A DNA stretch of 64,000 bases, taken from assembly GCA_916700875.1 (NCBI GenBank), contig CAKAKS010000022.1, positions 14,894,065 through 14,958,064 on the forward strand. The letters run 5' to 3'. Within the stretch, counting starts at the first letter, position 1, and each line of letters starts with the position of its first letter. This stretch comes from Sebastes aleutianus. Taxonomy: Eukaryota > Chordata > Actinopteri > Perciformes > Sebastidae. This document shows positions 10,684 through 22,353 of the stretch, piece by piece. The position numbers were made by a program, and so were the translations under genes. The notes beneath the pieces are model-generated. The model did no database searches. It saw nothing but the letters and a program-made list of their open reading frames with translations, and had not been told where the DNA came from.

Positions 10684-12574
10684 CTCATTTTTAAAAGACC
10701 TGTCAATCAATTTGGAAGTGGCACCCAATTCCAATTTTGTCTTTTAAAAGTTTCCCATTTTTATGTTTTTGTACTTACTGGAATATTGTAATTACCAATG
10801 TGCAGTCTGGTTTTAACGTCATCTGAAACCAGCATTTAAAGAAAGAACATGATAACCACACTCGATGAGACACAAAGGCATCTCACAGTATGAACCCTGC
10901 ATCTAAAAAGGTCACGTTATTTTGCTACCTAGAACTGGATTTAAGACTAATTTTGAGACGTCAAATAAAGGATCAATGCTTGCGAAATCTAAAAATTGAT
11001 TACGTCTGAAACTAAAAATGTGGGTGGAGGAAAAGAACACCATGAGTTTAATTGTTAAAAGGTCATTAATACCGGATGCGTTCGGTAAAGCAGATACAAT
11101 GCAAATTGCACTGTTGCGTGCTGGCTGATATATTAACACGCTGCACAAAAACAGAATCTGAATCTGTGCATAAAAGCTACACTCTAAACAATTCCTTGAT
11201 TAAATTTCAAGTTTCTATATACTATATTTTCACATGCATAAATGTGTACATATCATAACATTTTGACTCATATTTTAAGCCGAGATGTACCTACTTTGCT
11301 CTCATTTGCTTGAAATAGTTTCCTGTTTAACTACTGTAAAAGACATTAAAGTATCTGAGCAATGACTTGGAAGAATAATGAATATTTCTACAGGAGCAGA
11401 TCATTGTAATTACCATTCATTAGTGCCATCTAGTGCCCACTCCCCCAATATTGGGCATTTTCCCTCAACTAGTGCATCCATGCCTTCTTTATTTATGTAT
11501 AAATATGTCCACAGGACACATTATCATTCTCTCAGGTGATATTATCCCACATCACATTTAAAAAATACTCTCTTTTCATTCAGGTTACGGGGCGTCTTCG
11601 TTTACCGATCCTCATTCATTTCCCTCTCTTTTCCTGACCCTTTGATAGTGATAGTGAACGCATATTGTGTGATAGAGAGAGCATATCTTAATTGGCTGCT
11701 GTGTTATCAGCCCTGTTTGATAAGCTCCTTTGTCTTGTCCATCGTCAGATAGCCCAGCGCTGATGGAAGGGAGGCCGTTATTGGGGATCACGTCATCCCG
11801 AGACTTGTTCACATTTTATCCCAGTCATTTGGAAATGACTGAAGATCACTGCGTAGGTGCGCAGGTAACGCCGCCGAGCACTGGCAGCTCGACTCTACGC
11901 GGTGACAAAGTGAGGTCTCATAGCTTTTACGCAGTATACGATAACCATCTTCTCTCAGATTGGACCAACACACACCACTCATAGGTTAGGGTGTTAAGAG
12001 ATAGAAGCCACAGACTGATAAAACATAAGAAGAAACAAACAGGACGGAAAAAAAAAGTGTGAGAAGAAATTAGCAAGACACTTTCTCATCTGTGTTTTTG
12101 ATGTATGCTGGTGGCAGCTAAGATAAGGTAGAGAAACAGAACATCCCACAGTCTTGTCTTCATATGAATGTGTGTCTAACAGGTGAGAATTAGCTAGTCA
12201 CAATTTCATGGCACATGAAAAGTCACCTGGATACTCTTTAATGAAAGTCAGCTTTCTTACCCCTTCTATTTGCACCATTACATGTATGATTATTTACACC
12301 AAGTGATAAAAATGTACCTATACCTGTACCAATATTGAGAATCACTGTGCTACTTATTGGTATTTTTCCATTATAATTCACTCAGCGCTGCAGTTATTGC
12401 TGCTTCTAACTCTCACTCTTAGCCCAGGAAGTGTGTAGACAGATGGAAACAGTGTAGAAGGTCACTGGGTATCGTTAGACATTTCCGTTTCAATACTGAT
12501 ATCAAAAACTAATATATTTTTTATTATTTGTATTAATTATAAAGATGTTTTTATACAGTTTTGCATCTTCCAAA
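10684..12574. other. Non-coding sequence, no recognisable gene
   Basis: AT-rich, with only short unrecognised open frames. I see no RNA gene or repeat family from elsewhere in the window, although parts around 12300-12370 could be very old repeat. Confidence 0.45.
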
Positions 12575-12578
12575 TTAG

Positions 12579-12920
12579 AGAGGACCTTTTATGCTTTTGT
12601 GCTTTTCCCCTTTCCTTTAGTGTGTTATATCGTTTTTTTGTGAATGTAAAAGGTCTGCAAAGTTACAAAGTCCACGCCAAAGGGAGTTACTATACCTCGC
12701 AGAAATACTGCTCCTGAACTGCCTGAAACGCCTTGCTTGAAGTCCCGCCTTTTCTTCCGTAACATGGTGATGTCACCAAGTAACACATTTGCATAACGGC
12801 TTTTGGTGCGCATTCAAACAAAGCTAGTTAGAGGGGAGCTGGAGCGGAGTCTGAAGAGTTTGGTTCGGTTGACCAATCAGAACAGTGAAGCATGTAAAAA
12901 ATAAGCATAACAGGTCCTCT
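12579..12920. mobile_element. piggyBac-type MITE with TTAA target site
   Basis: Ends AGAGGACCTTTTATGC and GCATAACAGGTCCTCT are inverted repeats. The right end abuts TTAA (12921-12924). The left flank is TTAG (12575-12578), one base from TTAA. A TTAA duplication is the signature of piggyBac transposases. The 342-bp interior ('gcttttccccttt', 'aaggtctgcaaagttacaaagtcc', 'ctcctgaactgcctgaaacgcc', 'gtaacatggtgatgtcacc') matches my memory of a widespread fish MITE family. Non-coding. Confidence 0.7.
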
Positions 12921-12924
12921 TTAA

Positions 12925-15050
12925 CGTAATGTAATATTAAAAAAAAGTTAAGTATTTGGTCTCATGAAGGTCCGTTATGTACTTGTTATGGTATAATCTG
13001 TAAATGGTGGAATTGTCTTGTTTTTCAGCACAAAAATGTACCTCTACTCTACATGAGTGTCATTTATTGTCTTTTTCCAGCAGCGATTTATTTTGCAATC
13101 AGATAAAGTCTGCAAAACATGAAGCCAAAGCTGTGTAGGACAGGTTTCAGACAGGTTTCAGACCTCAACCTTGTGTTCAGAAAAATGTACTTTTCAGGAA
13201 AAAAAATATGCTACTTTTGCATCACTTCTGTTCCTCTGTTTTTGAGTGTGCAAGGTGACTCACGTATTGTGCTTTTCAAAATTCGTGGAAGAGGAATCCA
13301 TGCTACTACAACAACAACGACGAGGCGGCCTGCAACCCGTAAGAGCAGCAGCAGCGAGGAGGGAGGGAGGCGCAGGAGTGTCGCACAAGCTCCTTCCTTT
13401 TTCAGATTTTGAATGGAAACATGTAGGTGAGATGTGAAAAATAGCAGCACTTTCAAGTTCTCTGTGAAAAGTTTTTGCCAGTTTCCTCACTATTCATGTG
13501 GTTGAAACAGGAAGCAAAACAGTGGCGAACTCGCTGCTGCGTACCGCTGCTCAAGAGCGACTTCATTAGGGCGAATTTATGTTGTCACCTCAATAATACA
13601 TTACATAAAAGACATAAATGGAGGCAAACAAAGCTGAAATGCACTTAACTAATACAAGATTACAAAACATTGTAATATAATATTTGTACTAAAATGCTGT
13701 GGTATCAGTTCACATATTCAGAATAAGTTAACAAAACACTTTGCCTATAGTGCCTATTAGTAGAACTCAATCCCCTTTGACTTTTCTATGTTTTATTGTT
13801 TTACAAATTTAATAACTTTGGATCTGATTCATATTTTTAGACTGATAACATACGAAAAAAATAAAAAATAAAAGACTCGAAACAACAGCATTTCAAGTGC
13901 GATAACTTCACATACTGGCACATGTTGATATTTTAACAAGTAAAACAATAAAATATGAAGTTCAAGTGGGATAAATAGCTTTTAATAACCATATATAAGG
14001 AATAAACAGTTTGAATCTGTTCACATGTTCTTATCAAACCATTTCTGTAGTGTTATATTCTCAGTTAAATGTTCTTTATCTCTCGGCCGACACTAAATCT
14101 GTCTCAGTTAATAGTAGTAATGTTTGACCATGCAGAAGTTCATACGTTCAGATCAATTGCTGCATGTTTAAGCCTATTTAGGCTTTCCATAACTGCTGAT
14201 AATATTTTTCAAAGCATGCATTTTTGAATGTGGTTTTCATATCTTCCAGGTAGATCTGATATTCATGTGTGATGTATTACGCAACTGAAGATAGTTTCAA
14301 GTCCGTGCAAGCTGATTTAACGCTAAATAAAGGGAAACCAGTTGCACACGTTGCGGTAGGAAAGTTATTCAAAAGAATCGGAAACCTTACAATCCAGTAC
14401 ACTTTTGAAATGGTTGGTACAGGAAAGTATACATCATTTATAGTAAGGGGTTGCAGCAGAGGAAAATAAGTACAATTTTGAGGTAACTGTACTATACTTT
14501 ATTTAATACTACAATTCTGGGGGGAGTATTGTACCTTCTCAATACATTTACAGTTACTAGTTACTAAGCCGTTAGATCGTGGTCTTCACGACCAGACCAG
14601 ATGCCATTAACAAAAACAGTCATTTTACCTTGCAGAACACGGGAGTAGCTGGTCTGCTGCTGCAACTATCGGTTTCTTTGTTCATGTTATTGTGTGACTT
14701 TCAGATCTGAACTAACGTGGCGTCCACAGCAGTACATTGCTTTAGCTTCTGTGCCAGTACTCCCGTCTGCTTCTCTAAACTGGGAGCACACCGACCGCCA
14801 TCGAACACATCTGTGAAGCTACAGAATGATATAAAAACCTCAAAAAAACTCAAGATTTCTAAGATTTTATACTTAAAAAATGTGATAATCTTATAAAATT
14901 CAACACATTGTTAAATATTAAACCAGTGGTTCTCGACCGTTTTGGCGTGTGGTCTCTTACAATTCTATAGCAGGCTAATAAGTTGCCCTTGGATCATATT
15001 GATCAGTGTACTATATCCTCATAATACCACGGCTCTGAGCAGTAGGTACC
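12925..15050. other. Non-coding sequence; possible hAT relic at 14928
   Basis: No gene recognised. A purine-rich GGA/GCA patch lies at 13310-13375. At 14928 the motif 'cagtggttctcgaccgttttgg' resembles the CAGTGGTTCTCAA terminus of hAT relics; no partner end was found. Several short open frames overlap on both strands and look random. Confidence 0.45.
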
Positions 15051-15099
15051 AGTAGAGAAGAAGAGCAGATTGGTTAAAGCGCCCCCACCCTACCCTCAG

Positions 15100-15509
15100 C
15101 AGGGCGACAGAGGGAGGAGGAGGAGGAGGAGACCTGGGGCTCCCACCGCCCGGCTCTCCCAGAGGAGCAGCCATGGCGATGGTGATTATGTCACCACTTA
15201 GTGAACTAACTGACACTGATGGGTTTGAAATGCACTCTGCGTCCCAGCGGGCCCCTGCCCCCCCCACCTAAGCCCCCCCCAATCCCCGTCCCCGGGTCTG
15301 TCAGGCCCCTCTGTGCTGGTGTTGGGTTACCCCGGAGTGACGGCAAGGCCAAGTTCAACAGCACAGCCAGCCAGCAGCGCTCTGAAGAGGAGGGAGGCTC
15401 TTCTGACTCACTTCTGGACCCCTTCTGGTGCACCCCCCACCAACACCACCATGACCTCGTCTTCTCTTCTTCCTCCTCCAACACACCCCTTAAAGAAGTA
15501 CCATGAACT
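15100..15509 (+). other. GC-rich coding-like stretch, unidentified
   Basis: Two reading frames of different phase look compositionally like protein. One runs from an ATG at 15173 to a stop within the C-rich tract (15270s). The other is open from 15219 to 15506 and holds a proline-rich part followed by Ser/Glu-rich and His-rich parts (for example NSTASQQRSEEEGG). The two frames meet near homopolymeric C runs at 15259-15290, as expected if a coding frame had slipped there. I recognise no family. It could be a decayed exon or retrocopy, or merely GC-rich sequence with chance frames. Confidence 0.25.
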
Positions 15510-16194
15510 ATTACTCATTTCCAAAGTTATATAAGCAATATCACTGCTTTAACTGGGAAATTCTTAGTAATACAATGAAGAACATGAGCTAAAACATGAA
15601 CATACATGATTCATTTTGTACATCTCATCTGTCTAGGGTTAAACAAATATCAGCTAAACACAACTGCCTTGTTGTAGGCTAAACTAACTTTTATCTGCAT
15701 GCTGGGTAACATCAATGAAAAGCTATTTAGTTATTCTGTTGCGGCTGTAAAGTGGAGGATGAATTGTTTTGAACCCCGCAAAATGACTCGTTTCACTATC
15801 AGAATTTGATAGATTCGGTCCCATAACATTTGGAAAGTCTAGAAGAGCCGCACAATTGAATTACTGGAACTGGAAGTTGGCCTGCTCGGCCGGTAGAAGT
15901 TTCTGGTGCGTATGCTCAAAAGTAGCGTGCAGCAGTGAGACGACCAATAAGAAACATTATCGTATATACTGTACATAATGTAATCAACCCTCAACGACTC
16001 AACCCGTTCTGATAATAAATAATTGTATATTATTAAACATAATTAATGTTTTGCTTTCTTTAGGGTTCTGTCCTGAGGGAAATTCTTTTAAAACTGTAAA
16101 CTACAACTTATATTTTTGTATTTCATCTCATGTCACTAATATGAAGGTACATTTATGTACATGTATAATGCATATGTGATTATCTTAGGGAATA
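15510..16194. other. Non-coding left flank of the Tc1 element
   Basis: AT-rich sequence without recognisable gene or repeat. It ends at the TA target dinucleotide 16195-16196 of the Tc1-like insertion. Confidence 0.5.
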
Positions 16195-16196
16195 TA

Positions 16197-16407
16197 CAGA
16201 CGTAGGCAAAATTGTTGGTACTCTTCCGTTAAAGAAAGAAAACCCCACAATGGTCACTGAAATAACTTGAAACTGACAAAAGTAATAATAAATAAAAATT
16301 TACTGAAAATTAACTAATGAAAATCAGCTGTTGCTTTTGAATTGTGGTTCAACAGAATCATTTTAAAAAACAAACTGATGAAACTGGCCTAGACAAAAAT
16401 GATGGTA
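16197..16407 (+). repeat. Left terminal inverted repeat of the Tc1 element
   Basis: About 211 bp, matching the reverse complement of 17607-17817. The outer binding-site-like motif is near 16213-16236 (TTGGTACTCTTCCGTTAAAG) and a weaker inner copy lies at about 16400-16419. Differences between the two arms cluster at 16323-16329. Confidence 0.9.
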
Positions 16408-16541
16408 GCCCTAGAAAAGATTGAAAATAATGTGACCATAGGGACATATTAAACTAAGGTGTGTCCTGTAAATAGCATCACAGGTATCTTCAAACTTGTA
16501 ATCAGTCAGTCTGCCTATTTAAAGGGTGAAAAGTAGTCACT

Positions 16542-17598
16542 GTGCTGTTTGGTATCATGGTGTGTACCACACTGAACATGGACCACAGAAAGCTAAGGAG
16601 AGAGTTGTCTCAGGAGATCAGAAAGAACATTATAGACCTTCATGTTAAAGGTAAAGGCTATAAGACCATCTCCAAGCAGCCTGATGTTCCTGTGACTACA
16701 GCTGCTCATATTATTCAGAAGTTTAAGGTCCATGGGACTGTAGCCAACCTCCCTGGACGTGGCCGCAAGAGGAAAATTGATGACAAATCGAAGAGACGGA
16801 TAATACGAATGGTAACCAAAGAGCCCAGAACAACTTCCAAAGAGATTAGAGGTGAACTCCAAGGTCAAGGTACATCAGTGTCCGATCGCACCATCCGTCA
16901 CTGTTTGAGCCAAAGTGGACTTAATGGAAGACGACCCAGGAGGACACCAAATCATAAAAAAGCGAGACTGGAATTTGCCAAAATGCATATTGACAAGCCA
17001 CAAAGCTTCTGGGAGAATGTCCTTTGGACAGATGAGACAAAACTGGAGCTTTTTGGCAAGTCACATCAGCTCTATGTTCACAGACGAAGAGATGAAGCAT
17101 CCAAAGAAAAGAACACTGTACCTAATGTAAAACATGGAGGAGGCTCGGTTATGTTATGGGGCTGCTTTGTTGCATCTGGCACAGGGTGTCTTGAATCTGT
17201 GCAGGGTACAATGAAATCTGAAGACTATCAAGGCATTCTGGAGCGAAATGTGCTGCCCAGTGTCAGAAAGCTTGGTCTCAGTTGCAGGTCATGGGTCCTC
17301 AAACAGGATAATGACCCAAAACACAGCTAAAAACACCCAAGAATGGCTAAGAACTAAACATTTGACTGTTATGAAGTGGCCTTCTATGAGCCCTGATCTA
17401 AATCCTATTGAACATCTGTGGAAGGAGCTGAAACATGCAGTCTGGAGAAGGCACCCTTCAAACCTGAGACAGCTGGAGCAGTTTGCTCACGAGGAGTGGG
17501 CCAAAATACCTGTCGACAGGTGCAGAAGTCTCATTGAGAGTTACAGAAATCACTTGTTTGCAGTGATTGCCTCAAAAGGTTGTGCAACTAAATATTAA
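16542..17598 (+). pseudogene. Tc1-family transposase, one frameshift
   Basis: The likely start is ATG 16578 (MDHRKLRRELSQEIR); an upstream in-frame ATG at 16542 adds 12 residues. The order is as in Tc1 transposases: a paired-type helix-turn-helix DNA-binding region (about residues 1-110), a GRGRKRK hook between its halves, then the DDE catalytic core. The first catalytic Asp is in WTDETKLELFG, the second in DNDPKH, and the Glu in DLNPIEHLW, in DD34E spacing. The frame breaks right after NDPKH: the family normally reads cac aca gct aaa here, and this copy has lost one CA/AC dinucleotide, giving a stop at 17328-17330. The remainder continues in another phase to the stop at 17598 (ending SKGCATKY). 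About four residues usual after RRPRRTP also seem deleted. All three catalytic residues survive, but no intact protein can be made. Confidence 0.9.
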
Positions 17599-17606
17599 GT
17601 TAAGAG

Positions 17607-17817
17607 TACCATCATTTTTGTCCAGGCCAGTTTCATTAGTTTGTTTTTTAAAATGATTCTGTTGAACCAAAATTCAAAAGCAATGTCTCATTTTCATTAG
17701 TTAATTTTCAATAAATTTTTATTTATTATTACTTTTCTCAGTTTCAAGTTATTTCAGTGACCTTTGTGGGTTTTTCTTTCTTTAACGGAAGAGTACCAAC
17801 AATTTTGCCTACGTCTG
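17607..17817 (-). repeat. Right terminal inverted repeat of the Tc1 element
   Basis: Reverse complement of 16197-16407 with about 11 differences. It starts 9 bp after the transposase stop codon and contains 'aataaatttttattt', which could serve as the transposase polyadenylation region. The TA duplication follows at 17818-17819. Confidence 0.9.
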
Positions 17818-17963
17818 TATGTAGGTGTGTTATGCAATGTAGACATAATATTTCAGTTACTTGATTTTTTTTGTATGTAATGTCTCCTCCATAATTAATG
17901 CAAATGGAGAAAAAAGGCAAACCAATAAAAATGTTGTCACAAAAAACAACTGTAAACTGAGCA

Positions 17964-17964
<1 letters not shown>

Positions 17965-18010
<46 letters not shown>
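17965..18010. repeat. (ATT)n microsatellite
   Basis: An uninterrupted trinucleotide run of about 15 units. Read on the opposite strand it gives a polyasparagine open frame, which is an artefact. Confidence 0.95.
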
Positions 18011-18012
<2 letters not shown>

Positions 18013-18890
18013 ATATATTTAGTGAGGCCATATTGTCCAACTCAGTTCACTAAAAATAGGTTTTGATTTTCTTTATAAGGCATGAACCCATGTTTTTGCA
18101 TTAGTCCCAAATAAAGGTGCTGTTTATCACTTGTTGATGTTTAACTTCATAGCCGACTAACGACCAAACATGATACGTCTTTCTTTTAGTATGAATCCTC
18201 AGTTGGCTTGAAAGGTAACTGTAGTTGGCCCTTTATCTGCATTCACAAGGAACAGCAGTTGCGGTCAGCCTGAATTCAATAAATGAGTAACCAACGGAAG
18301 CAGCGACAGCCATATTGTGTCATATTTTGACCAAAAAAAAGTGCACGCTGAGGTAGATGCTGAGCAAACACATCGTCAACGGAAATGTGATTTACGTTGC
18401 AGGAGTGGTTTGGGAAATTCTGTTTTAACCAACATGAATTCAAGTTCCGCTATACAAGGAGATTATCTTTGATGGTAAAGAAGTGTTGAGTGAGAATCGA
18501 TAAAAAAGAGTTTAATTTCCTCACAAGTGTCAACAACTGCACGTCTTATCAATGTTAAAACGGTGTGGTTTTAGTTTACCTGACATGACATTTCACTAAA
18601 ACTCATAGTGCATTGGAATGACTAAGGCCTGACTAAAACCTGCAGGGGGTAAGGTTGAAGGGGAATCCGTTTACTGCCACATTGACCTACATTTGACTAC
18701 ATTATTCATTACACTACCCAAAAAGATTTTCAGAATACTCTAACGGCTGATTGTTCAGTTTTTCATGTAGCTGCAGACACAAGACACTCTGAGATAAAGG
18801 CGTCTATAGAAGCTAACTATAGACCATTTCACTCATTTTACAATGATGACGTAAGTAAGTGTGCGCACGCAGTTTGGCAACGGAATTACG
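18011..18890. other. Non-coding sequence, no recognisable gene
   Basis: AT-rich, unrecognised. Short open frames only. The last part (about 18820-18890, 'ctatagaccatttcactcattttacaatgatgacg') may already belong to the repeat that carries the coding remnant to its right. Confidence 0.45.
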
Positions 18891-18897
18891 GCGGAGT

Positions 18898-19119
18898 GCA
18901 AAAGCTTGTCCAGCTATCCAAGGGCATTAACCACAAAAGATATCGCTATTGCAACCTAAACAAATTGGCTTTCCAGATCTGTGTGTTATTAGTGAGAGAC
19001 TAGAAGACGTTAGACAGTGGTCCAATATTCAGTGGCCAGAGATAATGATAAATTACGGACATACGTCACTAGATGCTTACAACTACGTCATCTGTGGTCA
19101 TGTACAAAATGTCAAATAA
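18898..19119 (+). pseudogene. Degraded transposon-associated coding remnant
   Basis: One frame reads AKACPAIQGH, a stop, then a run of ~60 codons that includes ERLEDVRQWSNIQWPEI and ends SLDAYNYVICGHVQNVK before a second stop. The terminal motif resembles the 'SLxAYNYFxxGWVxxV' region that I recall from large uncharacterised fish proteins which often also carry THAP, SWIM or YqaJ domains and look transposon-derived. The internal stop and short length mean that no protein is expected. The recognition rests on one short motif and memory. If wrong, this is simply repeat sequence. Confidence 0.35.
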
Positions 19120-19208
19120 TGTTGCATGACCCAGAGTTTTGAGTTTATTGAGCATTTTTTAACATCAACATCAACACGTTTAATAGCTTGCAGCTATAGA
19201 CGCTGCTG

Positions 19209-19456
19209 GTGTTTTGGTTTAATGAGTGACCGTGTTAATTGGCGACTATCAGCCAAATGCATCGTGGTTGCTTGTAGTGACGGCAGCTGTTGAAAACACA
19301 AACAGAACATGTAGTTGTCCTCGTAAAAAGCCTTCAATCAATTTGAAATACTTATATCTGTGTTTATTATCTATGCCGACCATTTACTACGAGCAACCAC
19401 GGATGCATTCGGCTAAAAGTCACCAGTTAACACGGTCACTCATTAAACCGAAACAC
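19209..19456. repeat. Large imperfect hairpin (foldback structure)
   Basis: The left arm 19209-19280 and right arm 19384-19456 are inverse complements over about 72 bp. There are roughly eight mismatches and one gap (shared core: ggtttaatgagtgaccgtgttaa, then a aatgcatc-gtggttgct block). A ~103-bp loop separates them. The structure could be a foldback element, the termini of a short MITE, or an inverted duplication. If transcribed it would fold into a long stem. No 8-bp, TA or TTAA duplication is obvious at its edges. Confidence 0.75.
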
Positions 19457-19459
19457 CTG

Positions 19460-22350
19460 TTTTCTCTGAAACGGTCGTGATCCTGTTGGAAACTTTGTAG
19501 AACTTGAGTCTGTCGTTATTTATGTTAATATCGATTCTGACAACCGAACACGCAACTACCAGATATTTAGATGCTGGTAACAGTTTTAATTCAAAGTTTA
19601 AAGCTTGCAAACTCGTCTGGATGTTTGGAGCAGAAGGCCACTTCCGTTGCAAACATGCGTGCGAATGCAATTTGATGACGTCAAAGGGTCTAGAAAGTAG
19701 CATTTTGATTGTGAACTACTAATTATACTAAATTATTATTACTTATTCATTACAGGAAAAGTCACACGACCAAATTGCTTTACGCAACACTGGTTTTTAC
19801 TCATTTCCTCAAACCGCCTACATCTACTTTCCACTCCTCTTTGCCCTCTCCAGCTTCTTCACCATTGCAGAATATTACACGGTATGATAGTACCAACCTA
19901 GATTAAGAAGTTTCTTAATCGTATCTGAAACAACATCTCTGGGGGGAAAAGGGATATGTAGATAATTGTTCTACCTGCCTGATTCATCAAGTCTTAACCA
20001 CAGTTTCCTCAACAAACTTGAACATACTGGAAATGTCCATATCGCAGATTGAAGTGATGCATACGGCTACAAAATTAATACATTTGCGTCATTTACAAAA
20101 ATGCAATGTTATTAATTTCCGAGAGGAAAAAATAGACAAACGTCATTGAATGGTTGCACACGTAAAATAAGATTTATTGTGAGCATTATAATGCATTTAT
20201 CATCCCTCCACGACTACACTTAATGTTAATCTCTTAACGGGAACACATGAAGGCTACTTCACTTAAAGCACATTTTCAAATGACTCATTTAAAAAAGGGA
20301 CGATTGTTATATTTCCTTGGAAAAGATAATTAAGAGTAAAGATAATGTCCAAATAATTTCAGTACATGTCGAGCGTTCCTTGTACTTTGCTCTGCATTTA
20401 AAGTGAGATAACACGCTTCTGATTCTTCTAATAGATAATTAACATTAAGAAAATTCTCATCCTCACAACAGTTATAAACATGATGTTGCCACCATCAGTC
20501 AAAAGTTTTCCTATGTTGTCTAATTATGCGCACTATATATAGTGCTCGTCACAGAAAGTGTTAACCAAAAGGAGGCGGTTTTCTTGGTTTCACTTCTTGG
20601 TTGTTTGTGATCCATTCTGTGACAAGAGACAGAAAGTGGCTGCTCAATCAAAGCAACCGGGTGACGTGCGGCCAAATGGTGATGTTATTGTCAATTTCCA
20701 TTAACCATTAGAAAAATTTATGACAGGCCAATTATGAAGTCAATCCACACCACCTCCCCTCCTTCACCTCCCCTCGCTCCTCGCTCTCCTCATCATGTGT
20801 TGCTATAGAGAGACATATGTGTTTAGTCTATTAAAAGAGACAGCCGGCGTGCTTTGGGGAGGTGACCCTGGGGCTGGATGACAGCTTCAGTTACACTAAC
20901 ACATGAGCTCTCTCTAAAAACCCACCCCCCAAACACACACACACACAAACCTACACCTCCTTCACCTCTCCAACCTCCAACCTCCAACCCCTAACCTCCC
21001 ATCTCGATGTGTTACTTCCTCAGTTGGCTAACGGGGAGCAGGAGAAAGGGGGCTAAATTGAAAATTAAACTACCGAGTAGCCGGTTATGTCGATGGCCCA
21101 CGTTGATAGGCGCCAATCGCTCCGGCCCTCTTCGTCCCTCACTCTTGTTGCTGATTTAATTAAGTTTAGGAAATGATAGAATAACTGCATCCACCTGTGG
21201 CGGTTCACATTGTACTAATCTCTTCATTTAGCCGGCTAACCCCCAGTCTGCAGATAGCCGCGTTCACACTTTGGCTGACCTCTCCCGCACACGACTCGCG
21301 GGGGGGAACGCGAGGCGACGGAAAAAAAGAGCTCCCCGGATTGACGCTTACAGAACATTAAGAAAAAAGTTGCCTGCAATATAAACAATTAGATTCATGA
21401 TGGATAAAGTCTGAGAGCCAGAAACCAGAGATGTGGTGAAATGTTTTCCACACGCTTTTGGTTGTGCTTGGAACAAAAAGTGACAATATCATTTGTAAAA
21501 GCTGATAGCTGGTGCGAACAAAACGGAAAGTGGTGTTTTTAGTTGGTGTCTGAAAATGGAAGGTGATAGTGGACGGAGATGTTGAAAAAAATGTAGATTC
21601 GCTCTGCAACTTTAAATTCGGTTACGTCATCCGTCAAGGGGAAACGTTCTCCTGCAAGGACAGACGGGGAGGCTTGAAGCAAGTTTAGCCAAAATCGACA
21701 AGGGACGGCGAGTCTGAGAGTTGAAGTGGAGGGTCTGATGTCACCCAGGGACTCCCCCCCATCACCATCAACAGCCTCCTGCTACAGTGCCCTCAAGCAA
21801 GGCATTAACACCTCAAACTGCTCCACCAAACGGCTGCCAGTGAAGCTGTATTGGAGTGGCTTGAAATGGCCGTGAGAACTAAATGAAAGATGTGAACTTC
21901 AATACCTAGAAATCATGTGAAGTGACATCAGTAAGCTGCACACGACAGACCCATATATACTCACTATAACCGGGCGGGTGTGTGTGATGTGATTATACCG
22001 ACGGATACCAAAGAGACAAGAGAGGCAGGAGATCCAACGGTGATGAGTCCGGTTCTGTCTGGATGAAGTGAACACTAGTTTTTAGGAGGCAATTTGGATT
22101 TAGTTTTGTCGCTACCTGTGGGGGAGGAAAAAAACTCTCTGCCAGCGTCCCAAACCAGACAGAACAATGTGATCTGGGCCAACGGACGGGATCTAAAGCG
22201 TCCTAATTAGCGGTTTGCTATTACAGCTCTGTGATTGGCTGATCAGACAGGAAGTGATGATGTTGAAAACTTCTATTTTATGATATTAAAGAGAATATTT
22301 GTACACAAAATTACATATAATCGAAAAAATGTTGAAATTATCAGTTTTTT
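19460..22350. other. Non-coding sequence, no recognisable gene
   Basis: Nearly 3 kb without an identified repeat. It includes C/A-rich simple patches (20745-20795, 20925-21000), an ACAC run at 20935-20946 and a G run at 21300-21306. Homeodomain-type ATTAA/TAATTA sites are frequent around 20430-20530 and 21150-21170. No gene recognised. Confidence 0.45.
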
Positions 22351-22353
22351 TTG

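Larger units (their letters stand above)
16197..17817 (+). mobile_element. Tc1-like transposon, 1621 bp, structurally complete
   Basis: A full Tc1/mariner element of the teleost type. It begins CAGACGTAGGCAAAATTG, ends with its inverse, and is bracketed by the TA target duplication (16195-16196 and 17818-17819). The inverted repeats are long (about 211 bp), and a motif near the tip, GTTGGTACTC, recurs at the inner end of each repeat as GATGGTA(C/G)(T/C)C. This is the inverted-repeat/direct-repeat arrangement of Sleeping Beauty-like elements, where both copies serve as transposase binding sites. A single transposase gene lies between the repeats but carries a frameshift. The repeats differ at only about 11 positions, so the copy is fairly young. 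It could still be moved by an active relative in trans. Confidence 0.95.

Noticed and set aside
17744..18040. Minus-strand frame with a polyasparagine run
   Set aside because: Comes from the (ATT)n microsatellite next to the Tc1 right repeat.
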